Source: a bacterium (GTDB taxonomy: Bacteria; Fidelibacterota; Marinisomatia; Marinisomatales; UBA1611). Taken from it: a DNA stretch of 39,128 nucleotides. The notes below the pieces were generated by a model that worked only from the letters and a program-made list of their open reading frames with translations, was not told where the DNA came from and searched no databases. The position numbers and the translations under genes are program-made. Location of the stretch: the NCBI GenBank assembly GCA_004321745.1, contig SGYO01000019.1:1-39128 (forward strand). Reading direction: 5' to 3'. Positions 27,003-36,400 of the stretch are shown here, one piece after another. How positions within the stretch are numbered: position 1 is the stretch's first letter; each line of letters starts with the position of its first letter.

Positions 27003-28697
27003 ATGCACTTTGTTAAATATTTAAATTTTGTTTGCCATCTATCTAAGAGGATTATATCTCTAATACTTCTTTTTTTTATAACTAGCTGTACCACATTTGA
27101 AAAAGCTGACAAAATATATATAAATGGGAATATATATACTGGTATTGAGAGCGATACTCGCTACAATTATATAGCTATAAAAGACGATATAATTTTATCC
27201 TTAGGGTTAGATACATACCATCATTTAATATATGATTCTACTATAATTATAGATCTTAACAATAATTTTATTCTTCCTGGTTTTATAGATAATCATACGC
27301 ATTTAATGTGGGGAGGAGCCACGCTAAGAAGTATTAATCTTAAAGATATAGATGAAAAAGATAAATTTATTCAGGCTTTTAGGGATTATACATTTAATAA
27401 AACAGATAATTCTTGGATAGAAGGAGGAAACTGGGATCATGAAAACTGGGGTGGCATTCTTCCTTCAAAATCATGGATTGATAGTATTACTTCAAAAAAC
27501 CCAGTTTTAGTTACGAGAATTGATGGCCATATGGCATTATCAAATAGTGTTGCTTTAAGAGCAGCAGGTATCAACAAATTAACACTTAACCCCCCAGGAG
27601 GTATAATTGAGAGAGATTCATTATCTGGTGAAGCAACAGGTATATTGAAAGAAAATGCAATAGATCTAGTACGGAATATCATCCCAAAAAAAACAAATGA
27701 AATCAAAGATGAGATTTTTAATGCATCCATGAAACATGCTGCATCCTTAGGAATTACGCAAGTGCATGATATGTGTAGTTGGGATGATTTACTTACCTTT
27801 AGAAGGAATAAGGATGTGTTAACTCTCAGAATCAAAGGATATACTTGGTATGAAAACTGGAATGATTTAAAGATGCTGATTAATTCAGAAGGTATTGGTG
27901 ATGATATGTTAAGATGGAATGGCCTAAAAGCTATGGTCGATGGTTCCCTTGGCTCAAGAACAGCATGGATGCACAATCATTACCTAGATGAAAAGAATTC
28001 AAAAGGTTTTTTAATAATAAAGGATACAATTCAATTTAAAAAACTTATTTTAGATGTTGACAATCATAATATACAGTTGGCTGTACATGCTATTGGAGAC
28101 AGAGCTAATGATTGGATAATAGACCAATTTTTTCAAGTGTTTAAGTCTAATGGTAAAAAGGATAGACGTTTTAGAATAGAGCATGCTCAGCACTTAACTC
28201 AAAAAGGTATTAATAATATTATTAATACTGATATAATACCTTCCATGCAGCCATATGGATGTATAGATGATACACGATGGATGCATAAAAGAATAACCAC
28301 CGATTTAATGTCCCGCAGCTACGTTTTCAATACTTTTATTCAAAACAGTGTGAATTTAACATTTGGATCAGACTGGGATGTTACTCCCCTGAATCCACTT
28401 GAAGGAATATACGCAGCAGTTTCAAGAAAAACATTAGATGGGAGTAATCCTGATGGATGGTACCCTGAACAAAAAATATCTATATTTGAAGCAATAAAAT
28501 GCTACACAAAAAATAATGCATATGCAGTTTTTCAAGAAAAAAAAACTGGAATCTTAAAGGAAGGGTTCTATGCAGATTTTACAGTTTTGTCAGAAGATTT
28601 AACTTCGATAAATATTGAAAATATTTTAGATGTAAAAGTTATGAGAACTGTTGTTGGTGGCAAAGAGGTGTATACAAAATATAAAACAGGTGAGTAA
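27003..28697 (+). CDS. YtcJ-type amidohydrolase lipoprotein
   Basis: 564 residues. The N-terminus is a basic-hydrophobic signal ending in ITSC (lipid Cys near residue 29). The mature protein begins with the small beta domain KIYINGNIYTG, then LPGFIDNHTHLMWGG with the metal HxH. Further landmarks: WIEGGNWDHENW, the HAIGDRAND motif, RIEHAQHL, and GSDWDVTPLNPLEGIYAAV carrying the last metal Asp, then KTGILKEGFYADFTVL closing the beta domain. This is the amidohydro_3/YtcJ group, hydrolases of amide or amino substrates with unknown specificity. The lipid anchor places it outside the cytoplasm. Being 20 bp after the DUF819 gene, it may release a product that protein imports; this is inference. Confidence 0.88.
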   Translation: MHFVKYLNFVCHLSKRIISLILLFFITSCTTFEKADKIYINGNIYTGIESDTRYNYIAIKDDIILSLGLDTYHHLIYDSTIIIDLNNNFILPGFIDNHTHLMWGGATLRSINLKDIDEKDKFIQAFRDYTFNKTDNSWIEGGNWDHENWGGILPSKSWIDSITSKNPVLVTRIDGHMALSNSVALRAAGINKLTLNPPGGIIERDSLSGEATGILKENAIDLVRNIIPKKTNEIKDEIFNASMKHAASLGITQVHDMCSWDDLLTFRRNKDVLTLRIKGYTWYENWNDLKMLINSEGIGDDMLRWNGLKAMVDGSLGSRTAWMHNHYLDEKNSKGFLIIKDTIQFKKLILDVDNHNIQLAVHAIGDRANDWIIDQFFQVFKSNGKKDRRFRIEHAQHLTQKGINNIINTDIIPSMQPYGCIDDTRWMHKRITTDLMSRSYVFNTFIQNSVNLTFGSDWDVTPLNPLEGIYAAVSRKTLDGSNPDGWYPEQKISIFEAIKCYTKNNAYAVFQEKKTGILKEGFYADFTVLSEDLTSINIENILDVKVMRTVVGGKEVYTKYKTGE

Positions 28698-28700
28698 TTA

Positions 28701-29225
28701 ATGTATGTACACACTGAGCTAGAACCATATCTAATTTTTTTAAACATATTTTTAACTCTATGTTGGAGCTTGTCAACATGGCTTACCATGCAGAATAAAA
28801 AATTACATTCTGAACTAATACCTCAAAATCAATTTATATCTAAAAATGGGTTAGTAATGGGAACATTATTAATGATTTTTTGCCTTTACTTTCTATCTTT
28901 ATTCTATAATGAATTAAGATTTGCTATGACCTTAATTTTCGGTGCAATCATGGTTGGAGTAGGGAGTTATTTAGCAAAGTACTTTGAGTGGTTAATATTT
29001 TTACAAGAAATAAAAAGTGGATACTGGAAACAAAAGCTAACTAATTATTTTTTTGATAACTATGGTAATGGTTTAGGACCCAAGAGTACCCAAAAAGTTT
29101 TAGAGAGCATGATCTCAGAATGGTGGGTTAAAATTCTTCCAATATCTATGGAATCAGAAATAAGGGAGACTTTAAAGAAAATAGTTATAGAGTCGGATAA
29201 ATATTCTAGAAGTAGAGATAAATAA
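28701..29225 (+). CDS. Small membrane protein, unknown
   Basis: 174 residues with three hydrophobic segments (about 10-29, 50-68 and 74-93), then a polar C-terminal domain of about 80 residues containing a Tyr/Trp-rich helix (IKSGYWKQKLTNYFFDNYGNG) and an acidic, Lys-rich end. I do not recognise a family. It starts 3 bp after the amidohydrolase stop, so it is almost certainly in that operon. It converges on the next amidohydrolase with a 2-bp gap. Confidence 0.65.
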   Translation: MYVHTELEPYLIFLNIFLTLCWSLSTWLTMQNKKLHSELIPQNQFISKNGLVMGTLLMIFCLYFLSLFYNELRFAMTLIFGAIMVGVGSYLAKYFEWLIFLQEIKSGYWKQKLTNYFFDNYGNGLGPKSTQKVLESMISEWWVKILPISMESEIRETLKKIVIESDKYSRSRDK

Positions 29226-29227
29226 CT

Positions 29228-30520
29228 TTATTCACTTTTATATATTATTCCTTCTTTCATTACAAAAACAACACTCTGAAGAGATGTAATATCTTTAACT
29301 GGGTTACCAGTTACTGCGATAATATCAGCAATTTTTCCCGACTCAATCGTTCCTAACTTATCATCAATTCCTAATAATTCCGATGCCACAACAGTAGCAG
29401 ACCTAATAGCCTCCATCTCTGACATTCCACCTTTCACCATATATAGAAATTCTTTAGCATTTTCGCCATGGTAAGAAACCCCTGAATCTGTTCCGAATGC
29501 AATTTTAATTCCAAACTTATAAGCAGTTGTAAATGTGTTTAGCAGTCTTGGTCCAATTTCTAGAGCCTTTGGCACAATAATTTGAGGATAATAACCTGGT
29601 TCTTTTGCTTTTGCAGCTACAAACATTCCAGCAGAAATCGTTGGGATATAATAAGTACCATACTTTTTCATTAAGGCTAATACTTCACCATCCATAATAG
29701 TTCCATGTTCAATGGAGTGTACACCAGCTCTTATAGCTCTTTTCATTCCTTCGGGACCATGAGCATGTGCTGCAACATGCATATCATAATCTTGCGCAGT
29801 TTCCACAATAGCTTTTATTTCTTGTTCAGTGAATTGAGGATTCTTACTGTTTTTAGCTACACTTAAAACTCCGCCTGTTGCTGTAATTTTTATTAAATCA
29901 GCTCCATTTTTATATCTTTGCCTAACCGCCTTTCTTGCATCACTTATCCCGTTAATTACGCCGTCTTTTGGACCTGGATCGCTGGTAAATTTCATATTTA
30001 AGCCACTTGAAGGATCCGCGTGACCACCAGTAGTAGCTATTGACTTACCAGCACTAAAAATTCTTGGACCAATAACATAACCACTTTTTATTGCATCACG
30101 CAAACTATTACTGATTACTCCACCAAGCTCTCTTACAGTTGTAAATCCCGCCATTAAAGTTTTTTCTGCGTATGGTATAGACCTATATGCATATTCATCA
30201 AGATCCATGTAGAACTTTTCCATGTAGCTTTTAGGATTACTCTCGCCAGATAGATGAGTATGCATGTCCATAAGTCCAGGTAAAACAGTGTAATCCTTTA
30301 AATTAATTAATTTATCGTTTTCAGACTGGGGCTTAATATGTCCTCTTAAAATTGATTGTATTGTGCTTCCATTTATAATTATTGTTACCATTTCAACTGG
30401 TATTTCTGTAATTCCATCTATCAATCTCCCAGCATGAATGTAAATTTTTTGAGGAAAAGTAAATGTCGTGATTATTATTATGATTATTATTTTTTTAAAA
30501 CAATCCATTCTTGGGTACAT
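29228..30520 (-). CDS. Exported metal-dependent amidohydrolase (imidazolonepropionase/prolidase-like)
   Basis: 430 residues from the upstream ATG; a second ATG at residue 5 (30506-30508) gives an equally good signal peptide (CFKKIIIIIIITTFTFPQ). Catalytic features: LPGLMDMHTHLSGE (HxH), FTTVRELGG, ADLIKITATGG (probable carboxylated Lys), HVAAHAHGPEG, GVHSIEHGT and FGTDSGVSYHG, with ESGKIADIIAV ending the beta domain. This layout is that of secreted amidohydrolases annotated as imidazolonepropionase-like or Xaa-Pro dipeptidase-type; I would guess a dipeptide-like substrate. It is divergent from the methyltransferase gene with a 41-bp gap, so the promoters must overlap the coding starts. Confidence 0.9.
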   Translation of the reverse strand: MYPRMDCFKKIIIIIIITTFTFPQKIYIHAGRLIDGITEIPVEMVTIIINGSTIQSILRGHIKPQSENDKLINLKDYTVLPGLMDMHTHLSGESNPKSYMEKFYMDLDEYAYRSIPYAEKTLMAGFTTVRELGGVISNSLRDAIKSGYVIGPRIFSAGKSIATTGGHADPSSGLNMKFTSDPGPKDGVINGISDARKAVRQRYKNGADLIKITATGGVLSVAKNSKNPQFTEQEIKAIVETAQDYDMHVAAHAHGPEGMKRAIRAGVHSIEHGTIMDGEVLALMKKYGTYYIPTISAGMFVAAKAKEPGYYPQIIVPKALEIGPRLLNTFTTAYKFGIKIAFGTDSGVSYHGENAKEFLYMVKGGMSEMEAIRSATVVASELLGIDDKLGTIESGKIADIIAVTGNPVKDITSLQSVVFVMKEGIIYKSE

Positions 30521-30561
30521 ATACTATAATAAATTGATAATGATTATATTTAATTTAAACT

Positions 30562-31431
30562 ATGAAATCAAACATTCAAATACCGCTGGTCCTGGATGGT
30601 GCAATGGGCACAGAATTATTAAAACTTGGTTTAAAACTTCCGCTTCCATTATGGTCAGCCATTGCTAATGAAGAGCATTATAAAAAAGTTGTAGAGATAC
30701 ATAAAAAATACATTGAAGGTGGTTGTGATGTGATTACAACTAATACTTTTAGAACCAGCTATAGATCCTATGAAAAGGCAAAAGTCAAAGATGCACTCAC
30801 TAGGAGCAATAATTCTTTTAAAAAAGCTATTAAAGCTGCTTTAAAAGCTAAAGGTAAAAAAGATATTTTAATTGCTGGTTCAATTGCGCCGCTTGAGGAC
30901 TGTTATGAACCAGATCTCTTTCCGGGTGAAAAAGTAGCTGAAATCGAATTTATGGAAATATTAGAAAATTTTAATAATGAGCCAGTCGATATTTTATTAA
31001 TAGAAACAATGGGAAATTTACTTGAGATAAAATCAATTTTAAAATTAACAAATCAAATTAATAAAAAAGTCTGGCTAAGCGTTGTTTTAAAAAATAATAG
31101 CCATATTTTGGATGGAACCCATATTAATAAAGTTTTAGCTATGGCTAGTAGATACTCTGTAGATACTTTATTGATAAATTGCTCAACTATATCTAATACA
31201 GCAGGTGCTATTAAAAAAATTAAGGATTGGGGAGAAAAGTGGGGTATTTATCCGAACTTAGGCAGAACAATGCCTACTAAAGACGGACACATTAAAGATC
31301 TAGTATCTAATGCCGATTTTTTAAAGCTTATGTTGTTTGCAAAGAATAAAGGAGCCTCGGTTATTGGAGGTTGCTGCGGTTCAACTCCAGAGACAATTCG
31401 GAAAATGACTAAACATATTAAAGCAAAATAA
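30562..31431 (+). CDS. Homocysteine S-methyltransferase family protein
   Basis: 289 residues, the size of stand-alone MmuM/BHMT-like enzymes. LVLDGAMGTELL at the start, GGCDVITTNTFRTS (about 53-66), LIAGSIAP, LLIETM, and the three zinc cysteines Cys207 (INCST) and Cys271-Cys272 (GGCCGSTPE). It transfers a methyl group to homocysteine from a donor such as S-methylmethionine or a betaine. Neither a cobalamin nor a methylfolate domain is attached, so it is not MetH. The donor cannot be told from sequence. The downstream gene starts 29 bp later but is unrelated. Confidence 0.9.
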   Translation: MKSNIQIPLVLDGAMGTELLKLGLKLPLPLWSAIANEEHYKKVVEIHKKYIEGGCDVITTNTFRTSYRSYEKAKVKDALTRSNNSFKKAIKAALKAKGKKDILIAGSIAPLEDCYEPDLFPGEKVAEIEFMEILENFNNEPVDILLIETMGNLLEIKSILKLTNQINKKVWLSVVLKNNSHILDGTHINKVLAMASRYSVDTLLINCSTISNTAGAIKKIKDWGEKWGIYPNLGRTMPTKDGHIKDLVSNADFLKLMLFAKNKGASVIGGCCGSTPETIRKMTKHIKAK

Positions 31432-31460
31432 TTTTAATATTAGATTTACTATCTTTATAA

Positions 31461-32153
31461 ATGAATGATATCTGCAAAATAACGACTTTAATTTTATTTT
31501 TATTAAGTTTATCCTTCGGACAAACAAAAAAAGAAAAAGAAATTATAAAATTTCTAAATGCAAGATATAATGCCAGTTTAGATTCCGTAGTTAATTATCT
31601 TGACCAAAATTTTATTTATTATCATACTCCATATGTTGGTATGGGAATTTCATCAGAATTAATAGAAGACAAACTAACAGTTACATCTGTATCACCATTC
31701 ATTAAATCGAACAAACCAATAAAAATTAGCGATGTAATACTTAAAATAAATAATTTAAAACCTAATATTACTAAAAATAGAGAATTTATTAATAAGATCA
31801 TTATCGGAGCTCAGGGTGACTCATTAAATCTTAAATTATCCAGAAACGGTAATGTATTTAATTGTAAAGTATTTTTTACAAGGCAACAGCTTAAGCAAAA
31901 AGCAGAATCATTTTTAATCGATATAAAAACCTATGGTGATAGATGGTATGATTATGATATTGATATAATTGATATTTTTTCTAAAAAAAATAAAGTTGTT
32001 GTTCATTACAAATGGGAGGGAAGCTTAGAAAAAAATGGTTCTATTTACAGTTTTAATGCGATGGAAATAATTAAGACCTCAGTTAGTGGTAAAAATGTTA
32101 AAGAAATAAGTTCAGTTTGGACAGAAAAACAGTTTCTAGATCAATTTAAATAG
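31461..32153 (+). CDS. Exported protein with a PDZ-like domain apparently nested in an NTF2-like domain
   Basis: 230 residues with a signal peptide (about 1-20, ending LSFGQ). Residues 22-55 form helix-helix-strand (KEIIKFLNARYNASLDSVVN, then FIYYHTP) like the start of an NTF2/SnoaL fold. Residues about 57-145 look like a PDZ domain: VGMGIS, LTVTSVSPFIKS, ISDVILKINN, GAQGDSLNLKLSRNGNVF. Residues 150-230 look like the remaining NTF2-like strands (YDIDIIDIFSKKNKVVVHYKWEGS, YSFNAMEIIKTS, KEISSVWTEKQFLDQF). The assignment is by pattern only. No catalytic residues are evident. The 3' end overlaps the convergent phosphatase gene by 8 bp. Confidence 0.7.
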   Translation: MNDICKITTLILFLLSLSFGQTKKEKEIIKFLNARYNASLDSVVNYLDQNFIYYHTPYVGMGISSELIEDKLTVTSVSPFIKSNKPIKISDVILKINNLKPNITKNREFINKIIIGAQGDSLNLKLSRNGNVFNCKVFFTRQQLKQKAESFLIDIKTYGDRWYDYDIDIIDIFSKKNKVVVHYKWEGSLEKNGSIYSFNAMEIIKTSVSGKNVKEISSVWTEKQFLDQFK

Positions 32154-32940
32154 TGCTAGTTATGATCTTTAGCATTTCGCCATGTATTTTCCCATTTGTA
32201 GCTAGAATTTGATTATCCCAGATTGAAAATTCCTCTCCTCTAATACCCGTGATTAATGCTCCTGCCTGTTTTGCAATTATTGAACCAGCAGCAATATCCC
32301 AGGGCTTTATATCAAATTCCCAATACCCATCTGTCTTGCCCGATGCTGCATGACATATATCAATTGCAGCAGCTCCAGAACGGCGCACACCCTGAGTTAT
32401 ATCCGTAAATATTTTAAATAACTTCATATTATCTTCCCATAAGTTGCCATGCTCATATCCAAAGCCAGTAACCAATAAACTATCTATTAATTTATTATTA
32501 TTAGAGACTTTTATAATTTTATCATTACAATAAGCAGGCCCATTTTGGATAGCTGAATAAACATTCAATGATGGTAGCTCCGCAACAACACCTACTATGA
32601 TTTTATCTTTGTACGACAAAGCGATTGAAACACCAAATAAAGGATAACTGTGGACAAAATTTGTTGTTCCATCAAGTGGATCAATTATCCAATTATAATC
32701 TAAGTGCTTTTTAAAATTACCAGATTCCTCGGCTAGAATGCTGTGGTCAGGATGTTTTGATCTTATGATATCAATTATTACTCTTTCAGATTCATGATCT
32801 GTTGATGTAACAAGATCTGTTTTGGCTTTGTATGTCTTTACTGTTTTTTGATTAGATCTTAATATAACCTTTGAGGCTTCTTTAACTGCATAGATAGCAG
32901 TTTTTAAAAATTCATCTTTATCCTTTTGATTCAAAGTCAT
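32146..32940 (-). CDS. suhB: Inositol monophosphatase family protein (SuhB-like)
   Basis: 264 residues, the usual size. Metal site residues are present: Glu71 in ILAEESG, Asp87 and Asp90 in IDPLDGTTNFVHSYP, and the later WDIAAGSIIAKQAGA motif with its Asp. GVSIALSYKD and RRSGAAAIDICHAASG are also typical. It hydrolyses myo-inositol monophosphates or related sugar phosphates; SuhB in E. coli also helps rRNA transcription complexes, so the name here marks family, not proven role. Its start lies inside the 3' end of the symporter gene (23-bp overlap), so it is the second gene of that operon. Confidence 0.92.
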   Translation of the reverse strand: MTLNQKDKDEFLKTAIYAVKEASKVILRSNQKTVKTYKAKTDLVTSTDHESERVIIDIIRSKHPDHSILAEESGNFKKHLDYNWIIDPLDGTTNFVHSYPLFGVSIALSYKDKIIVGVVAELPSLNVYSAIQNGPAYCNDKIIKVSNNNKLIDSLLVTGFGYEHGNLWEDNMKLFKIFTDITQGVRRSGAAAIDICHAASGKTDGYWEFDIKPWDIAAGSIIAKQAGALITGIRGEEFSIWDNQILATNGKIHGEMLKIITSTI

Positions 32941-34504
32941 TCGTGAAATATTCTTTTGTCATAGTTTTCAAAGCACCTGTTAGAAATATAATGGATATGA
33001 GATTAGGAAAAGTCATAAAACCAAGGGCAGCATCACCAAAAGCCCACACCGCTTCAATACTAGCATTAGCACCAATGAATACAAAAATAATATAAATTAT
33101 TCGATACCAATATATTGCTTTTTCACCAAATAAATATTCTGTTGCTCTATCACCATAAAATGACCAACTAATAGCAGTTGATGTGGCAAACAACAGCACG
33201 GACAAGGTGATTATCTTATCACCATAGTTAAAAATCCAACTTAAACCACTTTTAAAAGCAAAAGAAGTAAGGAGACTACCATTTATGAGATTCATTCCTT
33301 GAAAACTGTTTACTGATAAAGCATTATTAAATTCATCAATGCTTGAAGCAGATATACTTACAAAATATTCAGTATGTTTCCAAGCTCCAGTGCACAAAAT
33401 TACTAATCCAGTTAATGTACATATGATGATAGTATCAATATACGGGCCCAACATAGCAACGGCCCCTTCACGCACAGGGTAATTTGTTTTAGCTGCTGAA
33501 TGTGCTATAGCTGCGCTTCCTTGACCTGCCTCATTAGAATATAATCCTCTTTTTATACCCATAAGCATGGTGTTCAACATTGTCATAATAGCACCACCGC
33601 CAGCACCTATAACTGTTGCAGTCGGATTAAACACTCCATTATATATCAATGTAAATGCCTCGCCTATTTTATCTGAGTGATAGATTAATACCAATGTTGA
33701 TGAAAAAACGTAAATGACGGCCATTATTGGAGCTAAATATCCAGTCACCTGCCCAATTCGCTTTATCCCTCCAAGGATTACTGAGCCAACTAATCCAGCT
33801 AATATTAATCCAACAAGAACTTGCTGGATATTAAAATTTAAAATACCCAAAATAGTCCTATTAGCATTTAAAAAATGATCTGCACCAAGGGCTTGAACTG
33901 ATTCGGAGTAAATTTGGTCTGATATAGTAAAAGACTGGATAGCATTACCTGTTGCAAATGAACAGATAATAGCAAACCCAGCAAAAGCTACAGCAAGCCA
34001 TTTCCATTTTTTACCCATTCCATTTTCAATTGTATACATAGGCCCACCAGCAGTGAAGCCCTGAGAATTAATCTCACGATATTTTAGGGAAAGTGTACAT
34101 TCAGCATATTTCAGCGTCGTTCCAAAGAAAGCGGTAATCCACATCCAAAAAAGAGCACCTGGACCACCATAATATATAGCGGTTGCAACACCAGCAATAT
34201 TTCCAACCCCAACTGTAGCTGATAGAGCAGTTGTTAACGCTTGAAAATGGTTTAAATCGCCTTCATCTTTCGGATTATCATATTTACCAGCCGTAACATT
34301 AATTCCATGTTTTAAGTATTTAATTTGAGGAAAACCTAACCTTATAGTAGCAAAGACACCAGTACCGACTAGAGCGATGACCATCAGAGGTACTTTTCTA
34401 ATACTTGGAAAACTCCATACTTTTTCAAATAATTCAACACCAAATGCGTATAAAATGAAAATAATTAATGCGAAAAAGATAAAACCTGATTGTCTTCTGT
34501 CCAT
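32918..34504 (-). CDS. Sodium:alanine/glycine symporter, AGCS family
   Basis: 528 residues with about eleven membrane segments. AGCS signatures: TALSATVGVGNIAGVATAIYYGG, GALFWMWITAFFGTTLKYAECTLSLKYR, GFTAGGPMYTIENG, GGIKRIGQVTGYLAPIMAVIYVF, GIKRGLYSNEAGQGSAAIAHSAA, and SWSFYGDRATEYLFG near the end. It imports alanine, glycine or a similar amino acid with Na+. The family usually runs 440-550 residues, so this one is complete. An insert of about 35 residues (SVQALGADHFLNANRTILGI) lengthens a loop, and a second polar loop (FVSISASSIDEFNNALS) is also long. The inositol-phosphatase gene overlaps its 3' end. Confidence 0.95.
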   Translation of the reverse strand: MDRRQSGFIFFALIIFILYAFGVELFEKVWSFPSIRKVPLMVIALVGTGVFATIRLGFPQIKYLKHGINVTAGKYDNPKDEGDLNHFQALTTALSATVGVGNIAGVATAIYYGGPGALFWMWITAFFGTTLKYAECTLSLKYREINSQGFTAGGPMYTIENGMGKKWKWLAVAFAGFAIICSFATGNAIQSFTISDQIYSESVQALGADHFLNANRTILGILNFNIQQVLVGLILAGLVGSVILGGIKRIGQVTGYLAPIMAVIYVFSSTLVLIYHSDKIGEAFTLIYNGVFNPTATVIGAGGGAIMTMLNTMLMGIKRGLYSNEAGQGSAAIAHSAAKTNYPVREGAVAMLGPYIDTIIICTLTGLVILCTGAWKHTEYFVSISASSIDEFNNALSVNSFQGMNLINGSLLTSFAFKSGLSWIFNYGDKIITLSVLLFATSTAISWSFYGDRATEYLFGEKAIYWYRIIYIIFVFIGANASIEAVWAFGDAALGFMTFPNLISIIFLTGALKTMTKEYFTNDFESKG

Positions 34505-34595
34505 TCCTATACCTAATGTTTATGATTAAAGATAGATTAAATATTATAGAAAAGACATATCAACAACAATTAAGATTTTTAAATATATTTTTCCA

Positions 34596-35174
34596 ATGAG
34601 TAATATTGAACTAAAAAGAACGATATGTGGGGTTGATGAGGTGGGGAGAGGTACATTAGCAGGACCCGTTGTTGCATCAGCAGTAATACTATCCGCAAAT
34701 CATAAAATTGAAGGATTAAAAGATTCTAAAAAATTAACTTCTATAAAGAGAGTAAAACTCTCAAAAATCATTCAAAAAAATGCTCTATCAATAGGAATTG
34801 GTATAATTGATGCGACTATAATTGATAAAATCAACATTAGACAAGCAACATTATTGGCTATGTCAAATTCCGTTAAAGATCTTTCTTTAAAACCAAATAT
34901 TGTTCTGATAGATGGAGTAGATAAAATAAATATCCCTTATCCTCAGAAAAACATAATAGGCGGAGATTCTAAAGAAGATAGTATAATGGCAGCATCAATA
35001 ATCGCAAAAGTTGAAAGAGATAAACTTATGGACATATACGCAATAGCATACCCTGATTTTGGTTTTGAAAAAAATAAAGGCTATGGTACTAAATTTCATT
35101 TAAATGCTTTAAAAATAAATGAACCTACTCCTGTACATAGGATGACGTTTAATCCACTAAAAAATAAATATTAA
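34596..35174 (+). CDS. rnhB: Ribonuclease HII
   Basis: 192 residues, normal for RNase HII. It opens with CGVDEVGRGTLAGPVV (catalytic Asp14 and Glu15). The other acidic residues are in VLIDGVD and SIMAASIIAKVERDKLMD. GGDSKEDSIMAAS, FGFEKNKGYGTKFH and HRMTFNPL complete the family pattern; the residues after YGT are typical of the RnhB substrate groove. It cleaves RNA in RNA-DNA hybrids and at single misincorporated ribonucleotides. It starts 91 bp from the divergent symporter and precedes lepB by 84 bp, an arrangement seen in several bacterial phyla. Confidence 0.96.
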   Translation: MSNIELKRTICGVDEVGRGTLAGPVVASAVILSANHKIEGLKDSKKLTSIKRVKLSKIIQKNALSIGIGIIDATIIDKINIRQATLLAMSNSVKDLSLKPNIVLIDGVDKINIPYPQKNIIGGDSKEDSIMAASIIAKVERDKLMDIYAIAYPDFGFEKNKGYGTKFHLNALKINEPTPVHRMTFNPLKNKY

Positions 35175-35258
35175 AATATATTACTATAACATTACGCTAG
35201 TTAAAATAAGTCTCGTAAATTTGATCATACTTATTTTTAGTAATTTAAAAAAACTTAA

Positions 35259-36395
35259 ATGAATATTTTTGGTTACAAGATTGTTAATAAATGGCTGGCT
35301 GGAGCTGGATTAATAATTCTTCTCTCTGCCTTATTCATTCCTGCTGAGGTACATGGCAAAGCAACTACGATTTTTATCGGCGCTATTGGTTTTGGTTTAT
35401 TAGGACTCGGTACTGGTAATAAAAAATTTGCCTCAGAAGCTAAAGCCATCGTAATAATTGTTATTGTTGCACTATCAATAAAGGTTACCTTACTTGAGGC
35501 CTATATTGTGCCTACAGGCAGTATGGAGGAAACCATTATGACAGGCGATTTTTTAATAGGCAGTCGTTTCGTTTATGGACTTAGAACTCCAGATTGGATA
35601 GGAATTCCATACACTGATATAGGATTTTTCATCCCGTATATTCAGCTTCCAAAATTTAAAAATCCTGAGGTTGGTGATGTTTTAATTTTTAAATACCCTC
35701 GGGATAAATATGTAAAGTATGTAAAGCGCTGTATTGCCGGCCCAGGTGATACCATCTTAATCGAAAACAAACAAGTTTACCTTAATGGATCTTTGGCTCA
35801 GCTGCCTGAAAATTATGTTTTTTCGCAACCTGAAATACCAAAAACAATGAGACAGCGAGAAATTTATTTAAGCTCAGATAAAAATATAAACAAGGATAAT
35901 ATGGGACCAATCTCAATTCCAAAGAAAGGGGATTATTTTACAATAGATTCAACTACAAACTGGAGAGAGTTACTACCAATAATGCTCATGGACGGAAATA
36001 CAGCTAAACTAGTTAGTAAAAAGAAAACATATTATTTCACGCTTCAAGATCCTTTTGAAGTCGACAGAAGAAAGGGTCACCCATCTGTTTATGAACCTTA
36101 TGCTGGATGGAGTGAAAAAGGTAATCTGATAACACCTTGGACAAGAAGAATACCAGATGATTATTTTGAGTTTTTAGTCATTAATGATATACCTCTATCA
36201 GAATGGAGCGGCTATGAAATCAAACAGAATTATTATTGGGCCATGGGTGACAATAGAGATGACAGTCTAGATTCTAGATACTGGGGATTAATACCTGAAA
36301 ACTTTATATTAGGTGAAGCACTCTTTGCATACTTTTCTTTAAATCTTAGAACGTGGATTCCAAGATTTGACAGAATAGGAACAATTATAGACTAA
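35259..36395 (+). CDS. lepB: Signal peptidase I
   Basis: 378 residues, longer than E. coli LepB (324). Three N-terminal membrane segments (about 12-28, 36-52, 62-80) precede the catalytic region. Box B is IVPTGSMEETI with Ser88; box D is YVKRCIAGPGDTI with Lys156; box E is MGDNRDDSLDSRYWG near residue 328. An insertion of about 130 residues between boxes D and E (roughly 185-315) makes the periplasmic part larger; similar enlarged LepB proteins occur in Bacteroidota as far as I recall. It removes Sec signal peptides, a role needed for the many exported proteins in this window. The gene downstream begins 5 bp later. Confidence 0.95.
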   Translation: MNIFGYKIVNKWLAGAGLIILLSALFIPAEVHGKATTIFIGAIGFGLLGLGTGNKKFASEAKAIVIIVIVALSIKVTLLEAYIVPTGSMEETIMTGDFLIGSRFVYGLRTPDWIGIPYTDIGFFIPYIQLPKFKNPEVGDVLIFKYPRDKYVKYVKRCIAGPGDTILIENKQVYLNGSLAQLPENYVFSQPEIPKTMRQREIYLSSDKNINKDNMGPISIPKKGDYFTIDSTTNWRELLPIMLMDGNTAKLVSKKKTYYFTLQDPFEVDRRKGHPSVYEPYAGWSEKGNLITPWTRRIPDDYFEFLVINDIPLSEWSGYEIKQNYYWAMGDNRDDSLDSRYWGLIPENFILGEALFAYFSLNLRTWIPRFDRIGTIID

Positions 36396-36400
36396 TATTA

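Noticed and set aside
27437-27976. 179-residue minus strand ORF inside the YtcJ-type amidohydrolase
   Set aside because: Antisense shadow of a conserved gene, with no domain of its own.
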